Shown here piece after piece: positions 33,313 to 42,435 of a stretch of 64,000 bases of DNA. The notes beneath the pieces were generated by a model. It was not told the origin of the DNA and did not search any database. It was given only the letters and a program-made list of their open reading frames with translations. Source of the stretch: CAZOVB01 sp046541415 (GTDB lineage: Bacteria > Planctomycetota > Phycisphaerae > SM23-33); NCBI GenBank assembly GCA_046541415.1, contig JBKHDI010000011.1, positions 1 to 64,000 on the forward strand, written 5' to 3'. The number at the start of each line of letters is the position of its first letter. Positions within the stretch are counted from its first letter, which is position 1. Made by a program: the position numbers and the translations under genes.

Positions 33313-35499
33313 TCAGGTCCGGGTGTTCTCGGCCGCGGTGGCCCGGTCGAGAATTTCCCGCTTCTCGGCTTGGGAGAGCTCGACAAAACGCGCATTGAAC
33401 CCGGCGACCCGGACCACGATCTGACGATGGGCTTCCGGCTCGGCCATCGCCTGGCGCAGGCGCCGACTCGAGAGGCTGGCCAATTGGAGTTGCTGTCCGC
33501 CGCCGCGGAAGAACGTCTCGACCAGGCTGGCTACCACGGTTCGGCTTGCCTGGCGGGAAGGCAGGGTGAGATTCAGGTTGTAAATCCCCGGGAAGTCGCC
33601 AGCCGCATCGAGCTTCATCAGACTTGTCAATGTCTCCACGGGGCTTACCGGCTCCGTGCCGGCTGCAGGTCCGAGGCTGTCGGCCACGGGCTGGCCGGCA
33701 GAGCGGCCATCCGCCGTCGGACCTATGCCCAGGCCGTCGAGGTGGTGCAGCGACCGGACCACATGGCAGATAGCGATACCGGCAAGTCCGTGGCGTTTGG
33801 CGGCCCGGGTCAGTGCCTCTGTCCGGCTGGAGCAGATTCGCTGCATCCAGGCGTCGGCTTCCGGATCGTCCCGCCCCCACTTGGGGCAGCCAGCGACAGC
33901 CTCCAGCACGGCTGCGTCCCGGCGGTCGATCCCGGCCAGCAGATCGCCCAGGGACCAGCGTTTCTCCCGGTACACGAGCCGATCCACAGCGGCCAGGGCG
34001 TTGGTTGCGTTGGTAGTCCCTCGCAGGAAAAGTCCCGGAATCCGCGCGTAAGGTCTCGCCCGAAGCAGGTCGTCCCCGGCTTCGATGCAACCGGTAAAAC
34101 AGGCACTGGAAAGGGGCATGGGCAGGTTCTCGACCAGCCAGTCCATTCGCTGCCACCGCGCGGGAATCCTCGCCACCGTCTGCCGAAAGACCTCTCGGGA
34201 CCAAGCGTCCAGAACCTGACCGGCCGACTCGAACCCTTCCGGGTCGGTGCGCATGACCTGATCCAGCAGTTCCAGTTCGTTATAGCCCAGCATCGTCGAA
34301 AAACCGGTCTGGCAGCATCGCCCGGGCACGCCGACCTCATTGCAGCCGATAATCGCATAGTCCCAGGCGTCTTGCCCTGCGATCCCGATCCGCTCCAGGC
34401 CCGGGACCACTGCGTGGTCGTTGATCAGCAGGGGCATTGAACGGCCCGCCGCCAGCAGGTCCATCGCCCGGTCGCGGACCTTCGGGCAAAGACCTTCGTG
34501 CCAGCGCAGATACACGTGCGGGTCGCCGATCGAAGGGCACAGCTCCAGGGCGTCCAGGAAAGCCTCGGTCAGGCTGTTGCAGCGATCTTGGCCGTTGGCG
34601 TCGGCCCCGCCAAGGGTGATCGCCTGGGTCTTGGAGGCCCGGCCGAGGAAACCGTTGGCCGAGACGCCCAGCAGGAAAGCCCCTGCCAGCTGCGCCGCCC
34701 ACATCGGGTCTTGCCTGGCTTCGGAGTCGAAGCGGGTGAGAATGTGGTCCAGCCCGCCGATCGAAACGCTCATGCCCTGGCCCTCGATCTGGATCGCCAG
34801 GTGCACCAGCAGAATCGCCTGGAGGCCCTCGAAGAGATCGCGGGCGGGCCGGGCCGGAACTTGGCGGCAGGCCGAGGCGATCCGCCGGTAGCAGACGATC
34901 AGGGCCGGATCCTCGCTCCGTTCGGCCAGTTGCCCGGCCTGCTCGGCGTACCGACCGGCCCAGTCGATCACTGCCTGGCAGGCGATGCGCATCGCCTTGC
35001 GGTAGCGTTCGGCCGGTTCCCCGCCGCCGTGGGTCTCGTCGATCCGTTCGATGACCCACTCAAGGCCGCGCTGAACGACCATCCCGTAATCGCAGCAGAG
35101 ATGTCCGATCCCTCCGCAGCCGGAGTAGTCGTCGCCCAGGGCGGCCTTGGCCCAGAACTGCCGGGTCTCTTCATCGACGGCGGCCTCGGCCAGCCCCGCC
35201 AGGTCGGGATGCTCAATGGCAACCTGGGCGTCATCGCCGAAGCCTGTCTCGCAGACCAGCATCCGCCTCCGCGGGCCGCTGGAGGTGTTGCCCGCGAAGA
35301 CCGGGTTTGTCTGAAGGTCCAGACGCATTGTACGCAGCGTCTCACCCAGTGCCAAGCTGCGCAGGATCGGCCGGGGCTGATCGCCCCGGGTCTTCCAGAT
35401 CCGGGTTACCGCCTCGAGGCGGTCCAGGCAGATCCCGTCAGGCGCCTCCAGCAGGCGGCGTTCGGTTCTGCTGAGAATGTCGCGGAGATCATCGGCCAT
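33313..35499 (-). CDS. Glycyl radical enzyme (pyruvate formate-lyase/dehydratase superfamily), substrate unknown
   Basis: A 728-residue glycyl radical enzyme. The active-site loop GCNEVGVPG gives Cys386 and Glu388, the C-x-E pair found in glycerol/diol dehydratases and C-C/C-N lyases rather than the CC of PFL. Family motifs PLSSACFTGCIEAGDD, GCPKWGRDDPEADAW and GPTADGRSAGQP follow. The glycyl radical loop is RVAGFNARF with Gly700. It is anaerobic, requiring a radical-SAM activase; none is adjacent. The N-terminal domain is short for the family. The open frame continues 246 codons upstream, but that part has no homology-like features and overlaps other genes; ATG at 35499 fits. Enzyme class is certain, substrate is not. 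Confidence 0.92.
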   Translation of the reverse strand: MADDLRDILSRTERRLLEAPDGICLDRLEAVTRIWKTRGDQPRPILRSLALGETLRTMRLDLQTNPVFAGNTSSGPRRRMLVCETGFGDDAQVAIEHPDLAGLAEAAVDEETRQFWAKAALGDDYSGCGGIGHLCCDYGMVVQRGLEWVIERIDETHGGGEPAERYRKAMRIACQAVIDWAGRYAEQAGQLAERSEDPALIVCYRRIASACRQVPARPARDLFEGLQAILLVHLAIQIEGQGMSVSIGGLDHILTRFDSEARQDPMWAAQLAGAFLLGVSANGFLGRASKTQAITLGGADANGQDRCNSLTEAFLDALELCPSIGDPHVYLRWHEGLCPKVRDRAMDLLAAGRSMPLLINDHAVVPGLERIGIAGQDAWDYAIIGCNEVGVPGRCCQTGFSTMLGYNELELLDQVMRTDPEGFESAGQVLDAWSREVFRQTVARIPARWQRMDWLVENLPMPLSSACFTGCIEAGDDLLRARPYARIPGLFLRGTTNATNALAAVDRLVYREKRWSLGDLLAGIDRRDAAVLEAVAGCPKWGRDDPEADAWMQRICSSRTEALTRAAKRHGLAGIAICHVVRSLHHLDGLGIGPTADGRSAGQPVADSLGPAAGTEPVSPVETLTSLMKLDAAGDFPGIYNLNLTLPSRQASRTVVASLVETFFRGGGQQLQLASLSSRRLRQAMAEPEAHRQIVVRVAGFNARFVELSQAEKREILDRATAAENTRT

Positions 35500-35759
35500 G
35501 ACACCAGCATACAGCGGCAACGCGTAAAGGGCCAATAGACACCGGGCTGACTCGGCCGCCGGATCTGCCGGTATGGCGCACAGAACAAGCCGGGCGAGAT
35601 CTGGTTGCCCAGGTCCCATCCGGCTTGTCTGTTGTTCCGGGCCGGAGTGGTCCGGAACTGTCCGCTGCACAAAGAAAAGGAGCCGGCCCGCTCGCCGCGG
35701 TTGCACACGCCGTGGCCCTCCGAGCGGGACCGGCGCGGGTCGGATCCGCAGGTAAGCGG
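35500..35759. other. Intergenic, upstream of glycyl radical enzyme gene
   Basis: No gene seen. It contains the terminator of the HTH-receiver gene and presumably the promoter of the glycyl radical enzyme. Confidence 0.5.
35671..35733 (-). terminator. Probable terminator of HTH-receiver gene
   Basis: On the minus strand CCGGTCCCGCTCG pairs with CGAGCGGGCCGG across a structured 25-base loop, then CTCCTTTTCTTT. Confidence 0.55.
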
Positions 35760-36320
35760 TTATGCCACGGCTGCGGTTTCCAGCGCCTCCAGCAGCGCCT
35801 CGGCGGTTACCGGGCGGGAGACGGTGGCATCGCAGTCGGCTGATTCGACGCCTATCGGGTCGGCCTCGTCGACTGCCAGGACCACCCAGGCCGTCGCCAG
35901 TTCGGCGTTGTCCTTGATGTGGCGGGCCAGTTGGGCGGCCTCGTCGGCGTTGTCCCAGTCCAGCACGATGATCTGCGGGCCGAACTGCTGGGCTGCTATG
36001 CCCGCATCGAAGATCGAATCGGCCGTGCGGACCTCGTAGCTGCCCTTGGCTTCGAGTTGCTCGGCCAGCTGGTCGTTGGCCTCGGCCGAGACGATCAACA
36101 GGCGGGTCGTGCCCAGGTCCAGGCCGTCCAGCGGCATGCCGTGCTGCTTCATGAAGGCCACCAACTGCTGGACAGGGATGCGACGGTCGCGGCTGCCGGG
36201 GATGCGGTACCCACGCAGTTTGCCCGTATCGAACCATTTGCTGACGGTTCGGGGCGCCACGTGGCAGATCTTGGCCACTTCGCCGGTGGTCAGTACATCT
36301 TTGCTGATTTGTTGCGTCAT
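35760..36320 (-). CDS. Excisionase-type HTH fused to receiver-like domain
   Basis: A 186-residue protein. Residues 1-70 are a MerR/excisionase-type HTH (VLTTGEVAKICHVAPRTVSKWFDTGKLRGYRIPGSRDRRI). Residues 75-186 follow the receiver alpha/beta plan (RLLIVSAEAND, IIVLDWDNADEA with Asp at the phospho-acceptor position, VVLAVDEADP, VSRPVTAEALLEAL). The first acidic pair of canonical receivers is replaced by Ser-Ala-Glu, so phosphorylation is doubtful. HTH-receiver fusions in this order are typical of planctomycetes. Probably a DNA-binding regulator; start supported by GAGAGAAACC. Confidence 0.85.
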   Translation of the reverse strand: MTQQISKDVLTTGEVAKICHVAPRTVSKWFDTGKLRGYRIPGSRDRRIPVQQLVAFMKQHGMPLDGLDLGTTRLLIVSAEANDQLAEQLEAKGSYEVRTADSIFDAGIAAQQFGPQIIVLDWDNADEAAQLARHIKDNAELATAWVVLAVDEADPIGVESADCDATVSRPVTAEALLEALETAAVA

Positions 36321-36514
36321 GGTTTCTCTCGCGATGTTTGGGACGTATCGCACCCAGTTCCTATATCGGGTAACCAGTCGGCCGCTTTAGTTGCGCCGCC
36401 GCTGCAGACGGAATTTTCCCCCCGCCCCGCAAAGCTGCGCCAGTCAAGGCGTTTGATCCGGCCGGAATCCGCAGTATGATGGGGTTTTATCCCTACAGAC
36501 CCACCGGAGGCAGC

Positions 36515-38728
36515 GTGGATCTCCTCAAAGACCTTAACGAACCGCAGAAACAGGCGGTTATACACAAAGACGGGCCCCTGCTGATCCTGGCCGGGGCCGG
36601 CTCGGGAAAGACCCGCGTAATTACCCGGCGCGTGGCCTGGCTGGTCGAAAACGGCGTGAAGCCCTGGCAAATCCTGGCGATTACCTTCACCAACAAGGCC
36701 GCCGGAGAGATGGCCGAACGCATCGAGGTCCTCGGTGTCGGGCGCGGACCGGTGGTCTGCACCTTCCACTCCCTCTGCGCCCGCTTGCTGCGCCAGTACG
36801 CCGTCGAAGCGGGCATGCAGCCGAACTACTCGATCTATGACCGCGACGACCAGCTCCGCCTGACCAAGGGCATCGTCGATTCGATGCAGTTCAGCGAGTA
36901 CTCCCCTGCCCAGTTGCACGGGACGATCTCCAACGCCAAAAACGATCTGAAGACCCCGGCCGATTTCGCCGCCGAGGCCGGCCACTCCCGATACCATCGT
37001 GCCGTGGCGGAAGTCTATAAGAGGTACCAGAAGGGCCTGGCCGAGAACAACGCCATGGACTTCGACGACCTGCTGATGAAGATGGCCTTTCTCATGCGGG
37101 ACCGCCCCGATATCCGGGCCGAGCTGTCAGCCCGGTTCCGCTACATCCTCGTCGACGAATACCAGGACACCAACCGCGCACAGTACATCCTGGCCCACGG
37201 GATCGCGATGGACCACGAGAACATCTGCGTAACCGGCGACCCGGACCAGAGCATTTACGCCTGGCGCGGGGCCGATATCCGGAACATCCTGGAGTTCGAG
37301 GCCGACTACCCCAACTGCGTAACCATCCGACTGGAAGAGAATTACCGCTCGAGCCAGCCGATCCTCCAGGCGGCCTCTTCGCTGATCGCCCACAACACCC
37401 AGCGCAAGGACAAGGCCCTGTTCACCCGGCGAGAGGGGGGCCAGAACGTGGCCGTCGTCTACACCGACGACGAACATGCCGAGGCCCAGCTGGTCTGCGA
37501 CAAGATCCGCCAGTACACCCACTCCGGCGGCAACGGCGACGACGTGGCCATCTTCTACCGCGTCAACTCCCTCTCTCGCCTGCTGGAGGAGAAGCTGCTG
37601 CGGGCGGGCATCCCATATCGGATCGCCCGCGGCACGGAGTTCTACAACCGGCGGATCGTCAAAGACGTTTTGGCCTACCTGCGAACGCTGGTCAACCCCG
37701 CTGACGACCTGTCCTGCCTGCGGATCATCAACACGCCCACCCGCGGGATCGGGGCCGCGACGATCAACAAACTCACCGACACCGCCGACCGGACCAACAC
37801 CAGCATCCTGGAAGTCTGCCGCCAGCCGGACCTGGCCGGCCTCTCTGGACGGGCCGGAAAGGCGGTTACGCGCTTCGCCAGACTCATAGATTCCTTGGCC
37901 GCCGACTTGGACCGGCCCTGCCAGCAGATCATGGAAGACGTCGTCAAGAAGTCCACCATCCAGGACGCCCTCAGCGAAGACAGCGAAGAGAACCTCCAGG
38001 ACCGGGCCAATATCGACGAACTGGTCAACACCGCCGCCGACTTCGACGCCAACCAGCCTGAGGGAACCCTGGCAGACTACCTTCACCAGATCAGCCTGGT
38101 CAGCGACGTCGACCATCTCGAAGGGGCCGCCGGGGCCGTGACGCTGATGACCCTGCACGCCGCAAAGGGCCTGGAGTTCCCCGTTGTCTTCGTCATCGGC
38201 TGCGAGGAGGGGCTCCTGCCGTTTGTCCGCCCCGACCGCTCGGGCTTTAATACGGGCATCGACCCGGCCCACATGGAAGAGGAGCGTCGCCTGGCCTTTG
38301 TGGGCATGACCCGGGCCCAGAACCAATTGACGCTCTCTGCCGCCCGCCGCCGCATGGTCCGCGGCCGGACGCTGTCCCAGACCGCCTCGCCATTCCTCGA
38401 TGAACTCGGCACCGAAGGCGTTAGCGTCGACGACCAGACCCAGCCCAGCCGGTCGATCGGGCAACTGAACCGCCGCGGGGGATTCTACGACGACACCTAC
38501 ATACGCGAGCGGATCGAGCAGGCCGACCCGATGGCCATGCCCGTCCCCCCCGAGTATGAGCACCTCCGCCCCGGCTGCCTGGTCTACCACGGCCAGTTCG
38601 GCCAGGGCAAGGTCATCAAGCTCTCGGGCACCTGGCCGGAAACCCGCGCCGAAGTCCTGTTCCGCCAATGGGGCAGGAAGAAACTCGTCCTGGCCAAAGC
38701 CAACCTCGAACTGATGGACGAGTTCTGA
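36515..38728 (+). CDS. pcrA: UvrD/PcrA-type DNA helicase
   Basis: A 737-residue superfamily 1A 3'-5' helicase for DNA repair and replication-fork maintenance. Motifs in order: Q motif (LNEPQKQAV), Walker A AGAGSGKT (26-33), ITFTNKAAGEM, DDLL, VDEYQDTN, GDPDQSIYAWRGAD, LEENYRSS, and VTLMTLHAAKGLEFPVVF, EEERRLAFVGMTRA. The GTG at 36515 is chosen because GGAGG lies 4 bases before it; the ORF opens slightly upstream. The C-terminal about 60 residues contain the KVIKLSG Tudor-like element that binds RNA polymerase in PcrA/UvrD. Stands alone. Confidence 0.95.
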   Translation: MDLLKDLNEPQKQAVIHKDGPLLILAGAGSGKTRVITRRVAWLVENGVKPWQILAITFTNKAAGEMAERIEVLGVGRGPVVCTFHSLCARLLRQYAVEAGMQPNYSIYDRDDQLRLTKGIVDSMQFSEYSPAQLHGTISNAKNDLKTPADFAAEAGHSRYHRAVAEVYKRYQKGLAENNAMDFDDLLMKMAFLMRDRPDIRAELSARFRYILVDEYQDTNRAQYILAHGIAMDHENICVTGDPDQSIYAWRGADIRNILEFEADYPNCVTIRLEENYRSSQPILQAASSLIAHNTQRKDKALFTRREGGQNVAVVYTDDEHAEAQLVCDKIRQYTHSGGNGDDVAIFYRVNSLSRLLEEKLLRAGIPYRIARGTEFYNRRIVKDVLAYLRTLVNPADDLSCLRIINTPTRGIGAATINKLTDTADRTNTSILEVCRQPDLAGLSGRAGKAVTRFARLIDSLAADLDRPCQQIMEDVVKKSTIQDALSEDSEENLQDRANIDELVNTAADFDANQPEGTLADYLHQISLVSDVDHLEGAAGAVTLMTLHAAKGLEFPVVFVIGCEEGLLPFVRPDRSGFNTGIDPAHMEEERRLAFVGMTRAQNQLTLSAARRRMVRGRTLSQTASPFLDELGTEGVSVDDQTQPSRSIGQLNRRGGFYDDTYIRERIEQADPMAMPVPPEYEHLRPGCLVYHGQFGQGKVIKLSGTWPETRAEVLFRQWGRKKLVLAKANLELMDEF

Positions 38729-38804
38729 CCCGTCACAAGCCGTCCGCCATCGCCGGCTGGAGATCGAGAGACGCGTGGCGCGACTTTCCAGACCGTTGCC
38801 GCTG

Positions 38805-40478
38805 CTATCGCAGGCTCAGGCGGCGGTACTTGCCCCGGCGATGGGCCAGGCGGTCGCTGCCCGTGGCGGCCAGGTGTTCCTCGTAGGCCTGGAAGTTGCC
38901 CTCGAACCAGCGGACCCGTCCCTGTCCTTCGAGGATCAGCAGGTGCGTGCAGACGCGGTCGAGGAAGAACCGATCGTGGCTGATGACCATCACGCTGCCG
39001 GGGAACTGGCAGATCGCGTGTTCCAGCGATCGCATGGTGGCCACGTCCAGATCGTTGGTCGGCTCGTCGAGCAGCAGGAGGTTACCGCCGCGCCGCAGCA
39101 GCTTGGCCAGGTGCACGCGGTTGCGCTCGCCGCCGGAGAGGTCGCCCACCGTCTTCTGCTGCTGCGTGCCTGTGAAGTTGAACCGGGCGACGTAGGCGCG
39201 GCTGTTCATCGAGACCGGCCCGAGCTGGACGCGGTCGGCCCCGTCGGTGATTTCCTCGAAGATCGTCCGCGTCGCGTCCAGCGCGTCGCGGTGCTGGTCG
39301 ACATAACTGAGGCTGACCGACTCGCCGATGTCGATCTGCCCGGCGTCGGGCGTCTCCTGCCCGGCGATCAGGCGAAACAGCGTGGTCTTGCCCGACCCGT
39401 TGGGGCCGACCAGGCCGACAATGGCCCCGCGCGGCAGGTCGAAGGAGACGGCTTTCAGCAGCTCCACGCCGTTGTAGCACTTGGTCACGCCATCGAGGCT
39501 TAGGACCTTGTCTCCCAGGGCAGGGCCCGGGGCGATCTGGATGTAGAAGTCGCTCTTTTCCGGCTGGAAGCTGGCCCCGGCCAGCACGTCGTACTTGCTG
39601 ATGTGCTTGCGACTCTCTGCCAGTCGGTCGGATTGGGTCGAGCGGATCCACGCCAACTCGCTCATCAGCGATCGCTGGCGAGCCGTTTCCTTTTTCTCGA
39701 TGTGGCGCAGGAGGGTGATCTTCTGCTCCAGCCACTGCGAGTAGTTGCCCTCGAACGGCAGGCCTCGCCCGTCTTCAAGCTCCAGTATCCACCGGGTGAT
39801 GTGGTCCAGGAAGTAGCGGTCGTGGGTGACGATGATCACCGTGCCCGGGTAGTCCCGGAGCTGTCCCTCCAGCCAGGCGACGGTTTCGGCGTCGAGGTGG
39901 TTGGTCGGCTCGTCCAGCAGGAGCAGGTCGGGCTTTTCCAGCAGGGCCATGCAGAGCGCCACCCGGCGTCGCTCTCCGCCGGAGAGCACGCTGACGGGCA
40001 TGTCATCGGGCGGCAGGACCATCGCGTCGGAGGCGATGTCGATCTGGCGGTCCAGTTCCCATGCGTCGGCCGCATCGATCTGCTCCTGGAGACGCCCCAT
40101 TTCCTCGATGAGTTTCTCCATCTGGTCGGCATCGATGTCGGCCGCCAGCAGGTCGCCGATCTCGTTGTAGCGGTCCAGAAGCTTCTGCGTCGGGCCCATC
40201 GCGGTCAGCAGGTTCTCGCGGACGGTCTTGTCCAGGTCCAGCTGGGGCTCTTGGGCGACATAGCGGACGCTCATCCCTTTGGCCCAGCCGATCTCGCCGT
40301 CGATGTCACTGTCCAGTCCAGCCATGATCTTCAGCAGCGTGCTCTTCCCCGCACCGTTTGGGCCGACCACGCCGATCTTGGCGCCGTAGAAAAACGACAG
40401 GCTGATATCGCGCAGCACGGTCTTCTGGCCGTAGCTCTTGGAGACCTGCTGCATTTCCATCACGAATCGGGGGGGCAT
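38805..40478 (-). CDS. ettA: EttA, energy-dependent translational throttle (ABC-F)
   Basis: A 557-residue ABC-F protein with two ATPase cassettes (GPNGAGKST, LSGGERRRVALCMALL, LLLDEPTNHLD; and GPNGSGKTT, LSGGERNRVHLAKLL, LLLDEPTNDLD) and no membrane helices. The N-terminus starts MPPRFVMEMQQVSKSYG as in EttA, and the arm and PtIM linker lengths match. EttA binds the ribosomal E site and gates entry into elongation according to ADP/ATP ratio. Monocistronic. Confidence 0.95.
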   Translation of the reverse strand: MPPRFVMEMQQVSKSYGQKTVLRDISLSFFYGAKIGVVGPNGAGKSTLLKIMAGLDSDIDGEIGWAKGMSVRYVAQEPQLDLDKTVRENLLTAMGPTQKLLDRYNEIGDLLAADIDADQMEKLIEEMGRLQEQIDAADAWELDRQIDIASDAMVLPPDDMPVSVLSGGERRRVALCMALLEKPDLLLLDEPTNHLDAETVAWLEGQLRDYPGTVIIVTHDRYFLDHITRWILELEDGRGLPFEGNYSQWLEQKITLLRHIEKKETARQRSLMSELAWIRSTQSDRLAESRKHISKYDVLAGASFQPEKSDFYIQIAPGPALGDKVLSLDGVTKCYNGVELLKAVSFDLPRGAIVGLVGPNGSGKTTLFRLIAGQETPDAGQIDIGESVSLSYVDQHRDALDATRTIFEEITDGADRVQLGPVSMNSRAYVARFNFTGTQQQKTVGDLSGGERNRVHLAKLLRRGGNLLLLDEPTNDLDVATMRSLEHAICQFPGSVMVISHDRFFLDRVCTHLLILEGQGRVRWFEGNFQAYEEHLAATGSDRLAHRRGKYRRLSLR

Positions 40479-40696
40479 GGGGTTGTCCTTACAAGACAGG
40501 GGGGTGGTGGTTGAGGCGGAGATTATACCGTCACCCGGGCCGGAGGGCAGGTCCAGTTGCAGGAATTTTCGGGCTTTGCATCCGGCGAGCCTAGAATGTC
40601 GTGCTGCCGGTGCGGGGGTCGGCCAGAGACAGGCCTCGGCGACAGGCCGTGGCGGGGCGATCCAATGTACCTTGCATTCTCACAGGAGACTTCGCG

Positions 40697-42253
40697 ATGA
40701 AACACTTACTGGCGAGCATGGTTGTACTGACCTTGGCTGTAACGACAGTCTGGGCAGGAGACGGATTGGACCAGGCGGGAAAATCCGACGTGGAGGCCAA
40801 GCTCCTGGCCGATGTGGACAAAATCCAGCCGGGCCGTACGTTCACGCTGGGTATCCACCTGAAAATGGGCGAGGGGTGGCACACCTATTGGAAGAACCCC
40901 GGTGACGCGGGCCTGGCCACGTCGGTGCAGTTCGACCTGCCCGAGGGCTTCAGCGTCTCCAAGCTGCACTGGCCGAGGCCCGAGACGTTCACCCAGCCCG
41001 GTGATATCGACGGTTACGGCTATTCCGATCAGGTCCTGCTGACCGCGAAGGTCCAGGCCCCGGCGAAGATCGAATCGGAGAAGGTGAAGATCTCGGCCCA
41101 CGTCGAGTGGCTCGGGTGCAAGGACAAGTGCATCCCAGGCAGCGCCAAGCTGTCCGAGACGCTGGCTGTGGGTAAGTCCAGCCCGGCCAACGAGAAGCTC
41201 TTCGCCACGTGGCAGACCAGGACACCGGCCGTGGCGCCGGATTTCGCACTGATCGACCACAAGGGCGACCCGGTGCAGCTGAGCGACTACCGGGGCAAGA
41301 CGGTCGTGCTGGAGTGGATCAACTGGGACTGCCCCTTCGTCAAGCGTCACCACGGCGAGAAGACGATGAAGCAACTGGCCGAGAAGTACGACGACAAGGA
41401 CGTGGTCTGGCTGGGGATCAACTCCACCAAGTACGCCGACCAGGCCGCCAATGCAAAGCACATCCAGAAGTATGAACTGCCCTACGCCGTGCTGGATGAC
41501 CACACCGGCCGGGTCGGCAGGCTGTACGACGCCAAGACCACGCCGCACATGGTGATCATCGACCCGGCAGGGCTGATCGCCTACGACGGCGCGATCGATG
41601 ACGACCCGCGCGGCAAGAAGAACGCCAAGGACCGGACGCACTACGTCGCCGATGCGCTGGACTCGGTACTGCCCGGCCGACCGGTAGCCAAGGCCGAGAC
41701 CAAGCCCTACGGCTGCAGCGTCAAGTACGCCGAGACGAAGAAGGCCCCCTCGTTCGCCCTCCAGACCGAGAACGGCCGGACGGTCGCCCTGGACGACCTG
41801 GCCGGTAAGATCGTTGTGCTCGAATGGATCAACTGGGATTGTCCCTTCGTGGTCCGTCACAAGAAGGCGGGAACCATGAACCGCCTGGCAGGCAAGTACG
41901 CAGGCAAGGACGTGGTCTGGTTGGGGATCAACTCCACCCACTACGCCGACAGCAAGGCCGATGTCGCCCACGTCGACAAGTACAACCTTTCCTACCACGT
42001 GCTGAGCGACTCGGACGGCAAGGTCGGCAAGGCCTACTCCGCCAAGACCACGCCGCACATGGTCATCATCGACCGCAGCGGGAATATCGCCTATGACGGG
42101 GCGATCGACAACGACCCGCGCGGCAACAAGTCCAAGGATGAGACGGTCAACCACGTCGAGCAGGCCCTGGATGCCCTGCTGGCCGGCAAGGCCGTGCCCA
42201 ACGACGAGAACAAGCCCTACGGCTGCAGCGTCAAGTACGCCAAGGACAACTGA
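40697..42253 (+). CDS. Exported DsbD-alpha domain fused to two tandem peroxiredoxin-like domains
   Basis: A 518-residue protein with signal peptide (1-20). Residues about 35-160 resemble the periplasmic DsbD alpha domain (FTLGIHLKMGEGWHTYWKNPGDAG; Cys141 and Cys145 in GCKDKC). Two redoxin modules of the PRX-like1 type follow at about 178-345 and 348-515, offset by exactly 170 residues and highly similar: VVLEWINWDCPFV (Cys212, Cys382), DVVWLGINST, AKTTPHMVIID, AYDGAID, and KPYGCSVKYA (Cys340, Cys510). The paired Cys could form resolving disulfides fed by the DsbD-alpha domain. AGGAGA sits 7 bases before the ATG. Role inferred: periplasmic thiol or peroxide defence. Confidence 0.85.
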   Translation: MKHLLASMVVLTLAVTTVWAGDGLDQAGKSDVEAKLLADVDKIQPGRTFTLGIHLKMGEGWHTYWKNPGDAGLATSVQFDLPEGFSVSKLHWPRPETFTQPGDIDGYGYSDQVLLTAKVQAPAKIESEKVKISAHVEWLGCKDKCIPGSAKLSETLAVGKSSPANEKLFATWQTRTPAVAPDFALIDHKGDPVQLSDYRGKTVVLEWINWDCPFVKRHHGEKTMKQLAEKYDDKDVVWLGINSTKYADQAANAKHIQKYELPYAVLDDHTGRVGRLYDAKTTPHMVIIDPAGLIAYDGAIDDDPRGKKNAKDRTHYVADALDSVLPGRPVAKAETKPYGCSVKYAETKKAPSFALQTENGRTVALDDLAGKIVVLEWINWDCPFVVRHKKAGTMNRLAGKYAGKDVVWLGINSTHYADSKADVAHVDKYNLSYHVLSDSDGKVGKAYSAKTTPHMVIIDRSGNIAYDGAIDNDPRGNKSKDETVNHVEQALDALLAGKAVPNDENKPYGCSVKYAKDN

Positions 42254-42435
42254 TCGATCCGATCGCTTGAGACAGTTTGAGCATCCCGAACCGGGTGGCT
42301 GGGTCAAACCGGCTGCCCGGTTTGTTCTGCGCCGGCAGGTCAGGGTTGGCAAGGGGGCACTTCGGCTGATAAGGTACAACCCAGCCGGTCCGATGCTGTC
42401 GCCGAAGGAAACTCTCAACAAGGGAAGGTTGAAAA

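Noticed and set aside
35500..36237. N-terminal extension of the glycyl radical enzyme frame
   Set aside because: Overlaps the HTH-receiver gene, has odd composition and no family motifs; ATG 35499 is the sensible start.
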